Shown here: positions 10,583 to 18,554 of the stretch, one piece after another
Layout of the letters: every line of letters starts with the position of its first letter
How positions within the stretch are numbered: position 1 is the stretch's first letter
Assembly: GCA_028704215.1 (NCBI GenBank)
Contig: JAQVLJ010000001.1
Span: 1-25,586, forward strand
DNA: 25,586 bases
Direction: 5' to 3'
Source of the DNA: Clostridia bacterium
Lineage (GTDB): Bacteria; Bacillota; Clostridia; Christensenellales; UBA1242
Translations under genes and position numbers: made by a program
Notes under the pieces: model-generated
The model's database searches: none
Seen by the model: the letters and a program-made list of their open reading frames with translations, nothing else
Told to the model about the DNA's origin: nothing

Positions 10583-11968
10583 TTATTCTTCTTCTGGAAT
10601 ATCCGCTGTTGCGTACACGCCAACCATTTCATGTGAGTAAAAGTCTTCCATATCGCTTTCTGTTAGGTCAGTGCGATGAAGATAATATGCACCACTATCA
10701 ATTTTTGTATAATAGTAAACATATTTGTCATCAAAATCAATGCCGGCAGTAAACAATACTTCTTCGCTACTAAAATTGGTCAGTTGCTCAGTTACCCCTT
10801 TATCATTTCCGTCTAATATAACTCGGTAAATGTTGTCATTTTGATAATAGTACAAATAATGATCGTTTACAAAAAGAGTATTTGCGACATCTGCCAAAAT
10901 TACACTAGGGACAAAACTATCTAGAGCATGAACGGCTGAACTTGTAGCACAAACCAAAACATCCAAACCACGAACGGTGTTTTTTATTGGCAAAAATTTT
11001 GTATATGAGTGAGTGGCAGAGTTTGTCAAACGACTTCCGCCGCCCAATATTCCATCTGTTACGACAGCCTTGTAAATACAGGTATCGATATCATCTTTCA
11101 TTTCGTAATACAAAGTGTCATTCAAAAATGCCAATACTTTATAGGTATTTTGTGTGCCAGTTATGGTAGTGCCTTTTACTTGGTTGATTTGGTTTGAAGT
11201 AACATTATATTGGTACATTTTGTTTCCTTCGTAATCTTCACTTTCATCCTCTGTCAAGGCTTTTGTATAAAATATTCTTCCGTTAAGGAACGTAGCTTGT
11301 TCTGTGTTATCTCTCTCAGTTGGCAAAACTATACTAGTTATGTCACTATCCACCAAAGCAGAAGTCACTTTTCTTGCGATATTAAAACGTGTCAAAGTGT
11401 TGATGTCTTCCCCATCATTTTCATGTACCAATAGAAAAACAACATTATCTTCACTATAATACATATACTGAACTTTGTCGCCTGCTGCTTTAGTTGTATA
11501 TATTGTTTGGACATCGCTAGATTTGTCTAATTTTATTCTTTTAAACACTAGCAAATCATTTGCTATTTCGCCTTCAGTATTTTTTTGAGTACAAGGAGTA
11601 GTAAAATAAATGTACTCACCAAAAATATACAATCCCCCTTGCTCAAATCCAGAAATTTTGTCAAAAATCATTTCATAATCAATTATAGCTCCGTTATCGT
11701 CAACTACAAGTTCGCCATTAACAAGTTTTGTTACATACAAGGCGCTATTCACATAACTGTTGCCTCTGTTGCTGTCGGTTATAGAAGTCTTTGAAACATA
11801 ACCATTTGTAAAATACAAATAATCACCCTTTACTACCGCACTGCCACCGTTGCCCACAACAGAATCAGACTGAACGGGAGCATCTATTTTGGCGTTTGAA
11901 CAACATGCCAAACCAAGTGTTATCAAACACAATATCAAACATACAAATATTTTTTTCAAATTAGTCAT
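10583..11968 (-). CDS. Predicted lipoprotein with beta-propeller-like repeats
   Basis: A 461-residue protein with a lipoprotein-type N-terminus: positive residues (Lys5, Lys6), a hydrophobic stretch and GLACC, with lipidation at Cys22 or Cys23. The mature part repeats short segments of the kind KGDYLYFTNG, GEYIYFTTP, NDTLYYEM, NDHYLYYYQNDNIYRV and DDKYVYYYTK. This aromatic LYY/IYR pattern is that of DUF5050-type or six-bladed beta-propeller surface proteins. I infer an extracytoplasmic, membrane-anchored propeller; its ligand is unknown. The gene has a strong promoter (12005-12033) and converges on veg over a shared terminator. The acidic C-terminus ends in EEE. Confidence 0.7.
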   Translation of the reverse strand: MTNLKKIFVCLILCLITLGLACCSNAKIDAPVQSDSVVGNGGSAVVKGDYLYFTNGYVSKTSITDSNRGNSYVNSALYVTKLVNGELVVDDNGAIIDYEMIFDKISGFEQGGLYIFGEYIYFTTPCTQKNTEGEIANDLLVFKRIKLDKSSDVQTIYTTKAAGDKVQYMYYSEDNVVFLLVHENDGEDINTLTRFNIARKVTSALVDSDITSIVLPTERDNTEQATFLNGRIFYTKALTEDESEDYEGNKMYQYNVTSNQINQVKGTTITGTQNTYKVLAFLNDTLYYEMKDDIDTCIYKAVVTDGILGGGSRLTNSATHSYTKFLPIKNTVRGLDVLVCATSSAVHALDSFVPSVILADVANTLFVNDHYLYYYQNDNIYRVILDGNDKGVTEQLTNFSSEEVLFTAGIDFDDKYVYYYTKIDSGAYYLHRTDLTESDMEDFYSHEMVGVYATADIPEEE

Positions 11969-12004
11969 ATTATCTCCGTTAAATTACAACTCATTGCACT
12001 TGTT

Positions 12005-12033
12005 ATAATACCTTTTAAAAAAATTATTGTCAA
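12005..12033 (-). promoter_or_regulatory. Near-consensus promoter of the lipoprotein gene
   Basis: On the minus strand TTGACA (12033-12028) is followed after exactly 17 bases by TATTAT (12010-12005). The leader before the ATG at 11968 is about 30 nt and carries CGGAGATA as the ribosome binding site. I found no clear promoter for the divergent plus-strand gene at 12193. Confidence 0.65.
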
Positions 12034-12192
12034 TAAAATACTCATAATAATCACAAATTCGTATCGTAAAAACATAAAAGATACTAAGTATATATTAACG
12101 CTATATATCTATTTTTACAAGATATACAATAATGCGACAATATCTGTTGTTTTTATACTACAAAAAAATAATAAAATAAAAACGAGGTTAAT

Positions 12193-13254
12193 ATGAATAA
12201 CAAAACAATTATTTTGTCAAGTGAAAACAAAACACCGAATGGTATAAAAGCAATATTAACACTAATTACTGACAATTCAACATTAAAGGGCAAAATGCGT
12301 CTTTATAATGCAAATACCCTACCATTAGATAGCAAAATAGGTGTTTATTACAAAGAAAAAATACATACTGCTACAATTACAAAAAGTCAAGATACGTATA
12401 ACTTTGAAATTAATCAAAATTTTGACCTGACAAATGATATTTACTGCGCTGTTTTGGATAAAAAAAATATATTTATTTCTGGTGGAAGCTATGGAAATAT
12501 GTTTTTTAATGAAAACTCTATATTTTATGGGGACGCAAGCACAACTGAAGATGTAGAAGAATACATTGATAAATGTGTAGATCAAGATTGTGAATATGAG
12601 GCAGAAGAACAATCATCAATAGATACAAATGAAAAATGTGATAATTGTGTGTACAAAAAAGATTTTTTTGAAAACAAAAGCACTCCACAGGATTTTTTTT
12701 CAATTTTTAAAAATGAAAACAGTGAATCAACTCAAATAAAAAAACTGAAGCCCGAAACACATTTGCAGCCAAAGGAAATAATCAAAAATGCAGACAGTAC
12801 AAAACAATTAAAAATAATTAAAGAAAATATGCAAACTATTTCAAAGCAAAAAATTCAAAAAGATAAGCAGGAATACAATTCAGAAACTCCTGTAAAAAAG
12901 AGCGGCGATGATATAGGGGATTTTCTTTCTATGATTTCGGAACAAATAGATGAGATGCTGGTAAAATATCCAACAGAAAACATCATAATGGAACTAGTGC
13001 CAAATTCAAAATTTATCAAAATAGAAGATGAATATGAAAACAACACTTATGTAATAGGCGTAATTTACGAAAAAGAAAAAATAAAATATTTGGCTTATGG
13101 AGTGCCAGCGAAATACAACACTCCCGCCCCAAAAGAATTGGGTACAAATTATCAATGGATTCCAATAGACCTTAATGATCCAATGACAGATGGTTATTAC
13201 GTTTTATACCAAGATGCCATTGATGGAAGTATAATCAAATTTACTTATGGTTAA
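12193..13254 (+). CDS. Unknown protein with acidic linker and C-terminal conserved-looking domain
   Basis: A 353-residue protein preceded by a GAGG site. The N-terminal ~110 residues look like a small beta domain (ILTLITDNSTLKGKMRLYN, then KIGVYYKEK). Residues ~110-155 are acidic and hold four Cys (two as CDNC). Residues ~160-230 are a Lys/Gln/Glu-rich low-complexity linker. The C-terminal ~120 residues look globular: PNSKFIKIEDEY, VIGVIYEKEKIKYLAYGVPA, YQWIPID, GYYVLYQDA. Similar C-terminal segments, in which a YLAYGVPA-like strand leads to a W-P and a GYWVxYQ stretch, occur in uncharacterised Clostridia proteins as I recall them. There is no signal peptide or membrane segment. Function unknown. 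Confidence 0.6.
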   Translation: MNNKTIILSSENKTPNGIKAILTLITDNSTLKGKMRLYNANTLPLDSKIGVYYKEKIHTATITKSQDTYNFEINQNFDLTNDIYCAVLDKKNIFISGGSYGNMFFNENSIFYGDASTTEDVEEYIDKCVDQDCEYEAEEQSSIDTNEKCDNCVYKKDFFENKSTPQDFFSIFKNENSESTQIKKLKPETHLQPKEIIKNADSTKQLKIIKENMQTISKQKIQKDKQEYNSETPVKKSGDDIGDFLSMISEQIDEMLVKYPTENIIMELVPNSKFIKIEDEYENNTYVIGVIYEKEKIKYLAYGVPAKYNTPAPKELGTNYQWIPIDLNDPMTDGYYVLYQDAIDGSIIKFTYG

Positions 13255-13318
13255 TTTTTACAAAAAAATAGCCAAAATATACGAAAAAACAGTCAAAAAA
13301 TAAAATAATATATATAAT

Positions 13319-13347
13319 TTGATTGTTTTTTTTTGTAAAAATATTAT
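13319..13347 (+). promoter_or_regulatory. Promoter of the zinc-ribbon membrane protein gene
   Basis: TTGATT (13319-13324) and TATTAT (13342-13347) are separated by 17 bases. The start would be near 13354, just upstream of the AGGAG at 13359-13363. This placement also argues against the upstream ATG at 13323, which lies inside the promoter. Confidence 0.5.
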
Positions 13348-13370
13348 ATATTAATTATAGGAGAAAAAAA

Positions 13371-13898
13371 ATGTTTTGTAGATTTTGTGGAAAAACAGTA
13401 CCAGATGATAGCAGAGTTTGTATGTTTTGTGGTAAAACCTTAGAATTGGATAATGCAAAAAAATCAGTTACGCAAAAAGAAACGCCAATTGTAAGTAATG
13501 TAACACCATTGGCTTATACCTCTGACAAAGTGCTGGTTGAAAAACCTAATCAAAAAAGATTGGGAGTGCTAAACGTATTTGCTTGGATATTTACTACTAT
13601 ATGTTTGTTGTTTTTAATTGCAACCTTAGGTGGAATCTTTTTGTCCTACTTTGGTGTTTTGCCAGGTATAACCAATTATTTGTTAGTACCTTACTTTTAT
13701 GTGATGTATAATAGTTATTTATTTTATATTGCGATAGGTTTAGGTGGATTGGGAATATTACTGTCTGCAATTTATATGTTCGTTAACACAAAGAGAGCAC
13801 GACCTATTGTTAGTTTCGTATTTAATTTGCTTTTTGCAGGATTGCATATTCTCGGATTGGTTTGGGGATATCAATACATCACAACTTTGTTATTCTAA
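13371..13898 (+). CDS. Zinc-ribbon membrane protein, unknown function
   Basis: I chose the ATG at 13371 because AGGAG lies eight bases upstream and the protein then begins directly with the zinc ribbon. An in-frame ATG at 13323 would add 16 residues encoded by promoter sequence. The 175-residue protein has CRFC (Cys3, Cys6) and CMFC (Cys17, Cys20), a Ser/Thr/Lys linker to about residue 63, then roughly three membrane segments (about 66-96, 116-138 and 144-168). Such proteins with an N-terminal double zinc knuckle and a small membrane domain are common and mostly uncharacterised in Firmicutes. A strong terminator follows. Confidence 0.75.
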   Translation: MFCRFCGKTVPDDSRVCMFCGKTLELDNAKKSVTQKETPIVSNVTPLAYTSDKVLVEKPNQKRLGVLNVFAWIFTTICLLFLIATLGGIFLSYFGVLPGITNYLLVPYFYVMYNSYLFYIAIGLGGLGILLSAIYMFVNTKRARPIVSFVFNLLFAGLHILGLVWGYQYITTLLF

Positions 13899-13911
13899 CA
13901 TTTTGTACAAC

Positions 13912-13940
13912 AAAAAAGTTCGAGATAATCGAACTTTTTT
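13912..13940. terminator. Strong bidirectional terminator
   Basis: A perfect 12-bp stem, AAAAAAGTTCGA (13912-13923) with TCGAACTTTTTT (13929-13940), closes a GATAA loop. It serves the plus-strand zinc-ribbon gene and the minus-strand floA operon, whose last stop codon begins at the next base. Confidence 0.9.
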
Positions 13941-14435
13941 TTATTCTTTATATTTTGGTTTCATCAAATCTGCAAATAAAATTGCTTTCATTTTTGGTGA
14001 CATATTATTGATTTGGTCTGTTAATGAATCTTCTTCAGATTTGGTGTTTTCATCAAAATCATAGCTACTAAAATGTCTATTAGGTCTTTCAGGTCTAGCG
14101 ACACCTTCAAATTTTGGTACTGGGGGTAAATTGTCATCTTCCAAATCTTTCAACAATTTGTCCAATTCGTCATCATCACTGCCACCAATACCATATGAAC
14201 TACTTGGTTTATTCTGAGTTTGAAGTTTTCTTTCCTCTTCGTATTTTTTTTCAAATTCGATTTGTTTTTTTAAAGCCTCTAACTCTTTTTCTTCATCCGT
14301 TTTGGGTTTGACGTTTTCTTTGGCTTTTTTCTCTGCGATTTTATTTTTATTTTTTTTATAAATCGCAAATAGTGAAATTACTGCCAATGGAACCGCCAAG
14401 CATATAGACAATACTATTATTTCGGTCCAAGACAT
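13941..14435 (-). CDS. Membrane-anchored coiled-coil protein in the floA operon
   Basis: A 164-residue protein. Residues ~5-27 form one membrane segment (IVLSICLAVPLAVISLFAIY) followed by positive residues, so the bulk is cytoplasmic. Residues ~28-72 are highly charged and coiled-coil-like (EKELEALKKQIEFEKKYEEE). A Ser/Gly/Asp-rich linker with DDDELDKLLKDLEDD follows, then a Pro/Arg stretch and a short C-terminal helix (MSPKMKAILFADLMKPK). Its ATG shares one base with the floA stop (TAATG), so it is translationally coupled to floA. I infer a partner of the flotillin membrane domain system, but I recognise no family. Confidence 0.7.
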   Translation of the reverse strand: MSWTEIIVLSICLAVPLAVISLFAIYKKNKNKIAEKKAKENVKPKTDEEKELEALKKQIEFEKKYEEERKLQTQNKPSSSYGIGGSDDDELDKLLKDLEDDNLPPVPKFEGVARPERPNRHFSSYDFDENTKSEEDSLTDQINNMSPKMKAILFADLMKPKYKE

Positions 14436-15445
14436 TATCTGTCTCCTTCTTCACCATCTTTTTTATCTTTGTCAGCAAAAGCGTTACGCATTTTTGTATC
14501 TGCGTTTAAGTTCTGCATTTTGTAATAATCCAATACACCAATTTGTCCGTTTCGGAATGCTTGTGCCATAGCCTTTGGAATTTCAGACTCAGCAGCAAGT
14601 ACCAAAGCTTTCATTTCTTGTGTTTTTGCTTTCATTTCTTGCTCCAAAGCAACTGCTTGCATACGCTTTTCTTCCGCTTTTGCTTGTGAAATGCGTTTTT
14701 TTGCTTCTGCATCTTCTATGGACAACTGTGCTCCAACGTTACGGCCAACGTCAATATCAGCAATATCTACTGACAATATTTCGAAAGCTGTGTTTCTATC
14801 AAGACCTTTTGAATATACCTTTTCAGAAATCAAACTTGGGTTTGCCAAAATATCTGAATTTCTTTCTGCACTACCTACTGCAGCAACTATTCCTTCACCA
14901 ACACGGGCAATAATAGTATTTTCATCAGCACCACCAATTTGTCTGTCCATTTTTGACTTTACAGTAATACGGGCTTTTACATGCAATTCTATACCATCTT
15001 TTGCAATTGCGCTTATTTCTGGAGTAATAATTACGCGTGGGCTCACACTTGTAGTAACCGCTTCTAATACATCTCTACCTGCCAAGTCTATTGCTCTAGC
15101 CTCATCTATGCTAAGATCCAATTTTGCACTATAAGCAGCAACCAATGCGGCTACCACTTTGTCAATTCTTCCGCCTGCCATTGAGTGAGTTTCCAATTGT
15201 CCTATACTAATATTTAAGCCTGCTTTCTTTGATATGATAAACTGAGAAACAATTGATTTGTAATCTTGTTTTCTCAACTTCATACCAAGCAAACGCACCA
15301 TAGAAACGTGTGCGCCAGAAACTAAGGCTCTAAACCATACGCGCAGAGGCACAAAACCTATGACAAGCGCTATGAATACAACCAAAACACCTAGACCGAT
15401 AAATAGTCCTACATTTACTTTTAATAAAAGATTAAGTCCAAACAT
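14435..15445 (-). CDS. floA: Flotillin-like protein FloA
   Basis: A 336-residue protein, close to the ~330 of B. subtilis FloA (YqfA). It opens with a hydrophobic membrane-inserted segment (about 10-33), then the SPFH/band-7 region (LNISIGQLETHSMAGGRIDKV, PRVIITPEISAIAKDGIEL, KARITVKSKMDRQIGG, ARVGEGIVAAVG). The Glu/Ala/Lys helical region (EDAEAKKRISQAKAEEKR, then LVLAAESEIPKAMAQAF) and an LDYYKMQNL tail follow. FloA assembles functional membrane microdomains that organise signalling, secretion and proteolysis proteins. AGGAGG lies five bases before the ATG. nfeD is directly upstream, the standard arrangement for this pair. Confidence 0.93.
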   Translation of the reverse strand: MFGLNLLLKVNVGLFIGLGVLVVFIALVIGFVPLRVWFRALVSGAHVSMVRLLGMKLRKQDYKSIVSQFIISKKAGLNISIGQLETHSMAGGRIDKVVAALVAAYSAKLDLSIDEARAIDLAGRDVLEAVTTSVSPRVIITPEISAIAKDGIELHVKARITVKSKMDRQIGGADENTIIARVGEGIVAAVGSAERNSDILANPSLISEKVYSKGLDRNTAFEILSVDIADIDVGRNVGAQLSIEDAEAKKRISQAKAEEKRMQAVALEQEMKAKTQEMKALVLAAESEIPKAMAQAFRNGQIGVLDYYKMQNLNADTKMRNAFADKDKKDGEEGDR

Positions 15446-15453
15446 AATACCTC

Positions 15454-15972
15454 CTATACGATACGTTTAACTATTATTTCGTTATCTTCGATTTGTACTA
15501 TTTCGATTTTGTAACCAGAGTGAATAATATTGTCTAACGTGCGTGCATTGAATTCTTGATCATTTACGCGTATCTTTCCGCCCAAATTCAAATCTGTGAT
15601 AGCAAGACCTTTTTTGCCTACCAATTTTTCTAACATTATTTTTTTGTCAATGTAAGATTTTGAAATGGCAGTGCCATTTTCAATAATTGGTGTTCTTCCC
15701 AATATTCCGTATTTTGCACTATAAGTCATAAATGCAAACATAGCCAACATAATGAGGAAAAACAATATTATCATAATAACTACTTGAGTAGCACTGGCTC
15801 CAGCGACGGCACGAACTACAATTCCGCCCACCACCATCAAACTACCAGATATTCCAAAAAAGCCAATGCCGGGAATAAAAATCTCTATGATACAAAACAC
15901 TATACCCAATGAAAGTAAGACTGCACTAATCCAGCCCATTTCGGTAAAGAGTTGTACAAATTCATTCCACAT
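15454..15972 (-). CDS. Short NfeD-family membrane protein
   Basis: A start at 15972 (MWNEF) is preferred: GAGGT lies six bases upstream, whereas the ATG seven codons earlier has no site. The 172-residue protein has membrane segments at about 14-34, 36-56 and 63-84. A C-terminal beta domain from about 115 on (VGKKGLAITDLNLGGKIRVN, ending EIVQIEDNEIIVKR) is the OB fold of NfeD proteins. It lacks the N-terminal ClpP-like protease of long NfeD, as in the short NfeD forms found next to flotillins. NfeD is thought to assist flotillin assembly or microdomain function. The gene is first in the operon, under a near-consensus promoter. Confidence 0.85.
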   Translation of the reverse strand: MWNEFVQLFTEMGWISAVLLSLGIVFCIIEIFIPGIGFFGISGSLMVVGGIVVRAVAGASATQVVIMIILFFLIMLAMFAFMTYSAKYGILGRTPIIENGTAISKSYIDKKIMLEKLVGKKGLAITDLNLGGKIRVNDQEFNARTLDNIIHSGYKIEIVQIEDNEIIVKRIV

Positions 15973-15997
15973 AGTTACCTCAATTAAATACACAGAT

Positions 15998-16026
15998 ATG
16001 ATATACCATTTTATTCAATTTGTCAA
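15998..16026 (-). promoter_or_regulatory. Near-consensus promoter of the nfeD-floA operon
   Basis: On the minus strand TTGACA (16026-16021) is followed after 17 bases by TATCAT (16003-15998). Initiation would fall near 15991, about 20 nt before the chosen nfeD start at 15972, which further excludes the upstream in-frame ATG at 15993. Confidence 0.7.
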
Positions 16027-16063
16027 TATTAAAATACTGCATTTATAATAACAAATCTCAACA

Positions 16064-16912
16064 CTATTTTGATAATAATTTTTTGTTATTTTCTCTGTAA
16101 TAATAAAATAAAAATTGTTGTGCAAGTCCTGAGTATTCGCCAAAGATTTTTATTAGATTTTTTCTCATTTCAAAGCGGTTTTTTGCTGAAATTTGGGCAA
16201 AATTGTTTTTGTACACTTTTTCTATCCAGGTATCTACTGGAAAAACATACTTTTGATTGTCGCCAAACAGCAAAATACAATCTGATACTTTTTCACCTAT
16301 GCCAGACAAAGATATAAGCCATTTTTGTTTTTGAGCAAAATCCATTTTTATAAAATCATTCAAACAGTTAGCATCCAATTTTTGCAAAGTAGCATACAAC
16401 TGTTTGGCTCTGTAACCGAGTCCCGCAATAGTAAAAAATTCTATACTTGCAGTTTTGAGTGCTTTTAAAGTGGGAAAAGCATAATAATCATCGACCTTTT
16501 GTCCCAAGTGCTCACATATATAAAACAAACTGTTAGTAATTCTCTTAATATTGTTGTTCGCCGAGATAATGAAACTTACCATACTTTCGAGTAAGTCTTG
16601 CTTCAAAATACGTAACCCTTTTCCAAAAATTATGCTTTCTTTCAAAAACTCAAATTTCGTTAGTTCATTATAAACATTTGTATAGTTGTTATTAAGGTCA
16701 AAAAAATTTACAAAATATTCTAGGTCGCTTGAAATAATCTTTGTTTGACCATTTTCCGTTTTTACCACCGCTTTTTTGTCGAGAGAAAAAACTGTGGCAA
16801 TGCCGTCTTCAATTTTGTAACGAAAAATCTGACCGCATTTCAAAATATGGTTAATGTCAAATTGCGACTTGTCAGTAATTATAATTACATTTTTTTCTAT
16901 TTTGTATATCAT
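16064..16912 (-). CDS. OGG1-like 8-oxoguanine DNA glycosylase / AP lyase
   Basis: A start at 16912 gives 282 residues and overlaps the rsmD stop by four bases (ATGA), with AAAGGAAA upstream. An in-frame upstream ATG at 16975 would add 21 residues lying inside rsmD. The N-terminal domain (CGQIFRYKIEDG, about 26-37) matches the OGG N-domain (family CGQ-F-R/W). The helix-hairpin-helix reads LSGIGEKVSDC (202-212) with the catalytic Lys at 208, and the PVDTWIEKVY motif supplies the catalytic Asp at 227. ISANNNIKRI (117-126) is the conserved OGG1 helix. The enzyme excises 8-oxoguanine opposite C and nicks the strand. It is translationally coupled to rsmD. Confidence 0.87.
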   Translation of the reverse strand: MIYKIEKNVIIITDKSQFDINHILKCGQIFRYKIEDGIATVFSLDKKAVVKTENGQTKIISSDLEYFVNFFDLNNNYTNVYNELTKFEFLKESIIFGKGLRILKQDLLESMVSFIISANNNIKRITNSLFYICEHLGQKVDDYYAFPTLKALKTASIEFFTIAGLGYRAKQLYATLQKLDANCLNDFIKMDFAQKQKWLISLSGIGEKVSDCILLFGDNQKYVFPVDTWIEKVYKNNFAQISAKNRFEMRKNLIKIFGEYSGLAQQFLFYYYRENNKKLLSK

Positions 16913-17448
16913 TGGTTTCCTTTTTTGTTGTACAAAAACACTACCTGAACTGTACCATATTTTTTCACTTTGCAATCGTAATCAAACTGAAACTCGCTAT
17001 TGTCAAATCCCCTTTCCCAAACAATTACGCCATCTTCTGACAACAAATCGTTGTCATATATATATTGTATTGCTTTCATAGCATAATCAGTTTTAAATGG
17101 CGGGTCAAGTAAAAATATATCAACTTTTGTGTTTAGGTTTTTCAAAAATTTTATATAGTCAATGTTTTGTACTTCTGCATCTACGCCCAAAGAATTTACA
17201 TTACTATTGATTACTTCTAAGGCTCTCTTGTTATTGTCTACAAAAAATACTTTCTTTGCCCCACGAGAAATCGCCTCTATCCCTAATGCACCCGTGCCAG
17301 CAAACAAATCAACCACTAGGCTATCTTCAACAAAAAAATTAATGACATCAAAAATACTTTCTTTTACCCTATCCAAAGTTGGTCGTGTGTTTTCGTTTTC
17401 GAACTCCACCAGCTTTCGACCTTTATATTTTCCTGCGATTACTCTCAT
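16909..17448 (-). CDS. rsmD: 16S rRNA (guanine966-N2)-methyltransferase RsmD, leaderless start
   Basis: The family begins MRVIxGxxKGRKL, which fixes the start at 17448 and gives 179 residues. The protein shows TRPTLDRVKESIFD (21-34), the SAM-binding DLFAGTGALGIEA (47-59) and the catalytic DPPF (115-118). It methylates G966 of 16S rRNA in the assembling small subunit. There is no Shine-Dalgarno sequence. An extended -10 (TGATATATT) ends eight bases before the ATG, so the transcript probably starts at or within a base or two of the start codon. An ATG eight codons upstream also lacks a ribosome binding site and lies within the promoter. The downstream glycosylase gene overlaps the stop. Confidence 0.9.
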   Translation of the reverse strand: MRVIAGKYKGRKLVEFENENTRPTLDRVKESIFDVINFFVEDSLVVDLFAGTGALGIEAISRGAKKVFFVDNNKRALEVINSNVNSLGVDAEVQNIDYIKFLKNLNTKVDIFLLDPPFKTDYAMKAIQYIYDNDLLSEDGVIVWERGFDNSEFQFDYDCKVKKYGTVQVVFLYNKKGNQ

Positions 17449-17455
17449 ACAAAAA

Positions 17456-17483
17456 AATATATCACATTTCACAAAACAAACAA
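17456..17483 (-). promoter_or_regulatory. Extended -10 promoter giving a leaderless rsmD mRNA
   Basis: On the minus strand TTGTTT (17483-17478), a 16-base spacer ending in TGA, and TATATT (17461-17456). Seven Ts, G and T then lead straight into the rsmD ATG at 17448, so initiation at the usual distance falls at the start codon. Confidence 0.5.
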
Positions 17484-17500
17484 AAATGTTTTTGGATAAA

Positions 17501-18256
17501 TTATAATTCTAATTTTATCTTACATTTTGAAGCATTTGCGTAAATTTTATCCTTTAAAATTAATTGTTTGCCATCAAACATATCCCCAATGGGACTGCCA
17601 CTCAAAATAGGAAAAGAATTTTGAACCATATCACACAGCAAAAACTTATCATTATACTCAATAATACCAAATGCATGTCCATCGTTATTCGCCACATCTT
17701 CAAAATAAACATCTTTGCTCATAACAAAATAAGATTTAATGCCAGCAAGAAGCCACAAATTATGAGCAAGAGAGGAATATTCCACACAAGCCGCACAATC
17801 CATTCCCTTAAAAGCACTGATGGATGGAATAACATAATCATCAGTTGATGTGTCTATTTTTGCAAGCTTTTCACGCTTTCGTAGGTTTTCGCTATCAGGC
17901 AAATTCCCGAAATAATCCGATTCCGTTTTTACAATCGATTTTAATACGGAAACTGGGAATTTATTGTTTTCATTTATAAACTGCTCTAAATTATCGAAAA
18001 ATGTATAGTAAATATCTTGATCATCTAGTTTAAATGATTGCATTTTCATGGTATTTATATCAATTGTTTCATCTTTAGAAAAAAAACCACTTTTTTCAGT
18101 ATCGTTTGAAAGCGTTTCGACTAATTCATCAATCATTTTATGTCTTTTATCAGTGTCTTTTTCAGCAATGATTTCTGACCACTTTTCAGTGCGTTCTGTG
18201 CCATGCCTTACAGCAAGTCCACTTGCATCCCAACTCAATCCATTGAATCTTTCCAT
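17501..18256 (-). CDS. Transglutaminase-like superfamily protein
   Basis: A 251-residue cytoplasmic protein with GAGGAAATT before the ATG. The C-terminal half has a transglutaminase-like layout: GMDCAACVEYSSLAHNLWLL plus AGIKSYFV (151-178) gives the nucleophile Cys (154 or 157) at the head of a helix leading to the conserved AGI. NDGHAFGIIEY (191-201) supplies the His at 194, and LLCDMV (206-211) the Asp at 209. Such proteins act as cysteine proteases, amidases or transglutaminases. The N-terminal half is charged, with no signal peptide or recognised domain. I see no partner: the gene has its own promoter, and downstream rsmD has another. Substrate unknown. Confidence 0.65.
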   Translation of the reverse strand: MERFNGLSWDASGLAVRHGTERTEKWSEIIAEKDTDKRHKMIDELVETLSNDTEKSGFFSKDETIDINTMKMQSFKLDDQDIYYTFFDNLEQFINENNKFPVSVLKSIVKTESDYFGNLPDSENLRKREKLAKIDTSTDDYVIPSISAFKGMDCAACVEYSSLAHNLWLLAGIKSYFVMSKDVYFEDVANNDGHAFGIIEYNDKFLLCDMVQNSFPILSGSPIGDMFDGKQLILKDKIYANASKCKIKLEL

Positions 18257-18271
18257 AATTTCCTCATAGCC

Positions 18272-18300
18272 ATAATAACATAATCTAAAAAAATTTGCAA
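18272..18300 (-). promoter_or_regulatory. Promoter of the transglutaminase-like gene
   Basis: On the minus strand TTGCAA (18300-18295), 17 bases, then TATTAT (18277-18272) preceded by TGT, an extended -10. Initiation near 18265 would leave only about nine bases before the ATG, just enough for the GAGG site. Confidence 0.55.
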
Positions 18301-18349
18301 TAGTAAACTTAGATGCAAAATACTTTGATATAATCTAATTTACATAAAA

Positions 18350-18374
18350 AAAGTCGTGAATTAATCACGACTTT
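18350..18374 (-). terminator. Terminator for minus-strand transcription
   Basis: A perfect 10-bp stem, AAAGTCGTGA (18350-18359) with TCACGACTTT (18365-18374), loop ATTAA. Read on the minus strand it ends in TTTTTTT, the classical form, but no intact minus-strand gene lies before it. Only the coding relic at 18424-18489 does. Confidence 0.75.
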
Positions 18375-18423
18375 ATTTGGAGTGTCTAAAGAAATTTGCT
18401 GTTAATAAATACCCTTAGTCTTT

Positions 18424-18489
18424 TTATTTTATTGGCACAAGTTCTATATATCCTCGTTCGCCTTTTGGTTCCAATTCCTTAGACTTGTT
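18424..18489 (-). pseudogene. Possible C-terminal tail of a lost gene
   Basis: The minus strand reads 21 codons, NKSKELEPKGERGYIELVPI plus Lys, then TAA. It is preceded by an in-frame TAA and has no start. The composition (Pro, Gly, Arg, Glu) is unlike translated AT-rich spacer, and the stop sits about 50 bases before a terminator of the right orientation. It looks like the 3' end of a gene whose body was removed. Twenty-one codons could also be open by chance, so confidence is low. Confidence 0.3.
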
Positions 18490-18554
18490 TTAATAAATTA
18501 TATTTTTTTTGTAGATTGTAAACAATTCAAATAATGAATACACAGTAAAATAAA

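Noticed and set aside
16909..16912. TGA read as tryptophan (Mollicutes-type code)
   Set aside because: TGA works as the rsmD stop in a standard ATGA overlap with the glycosylase start, and Trp positions use TGG.
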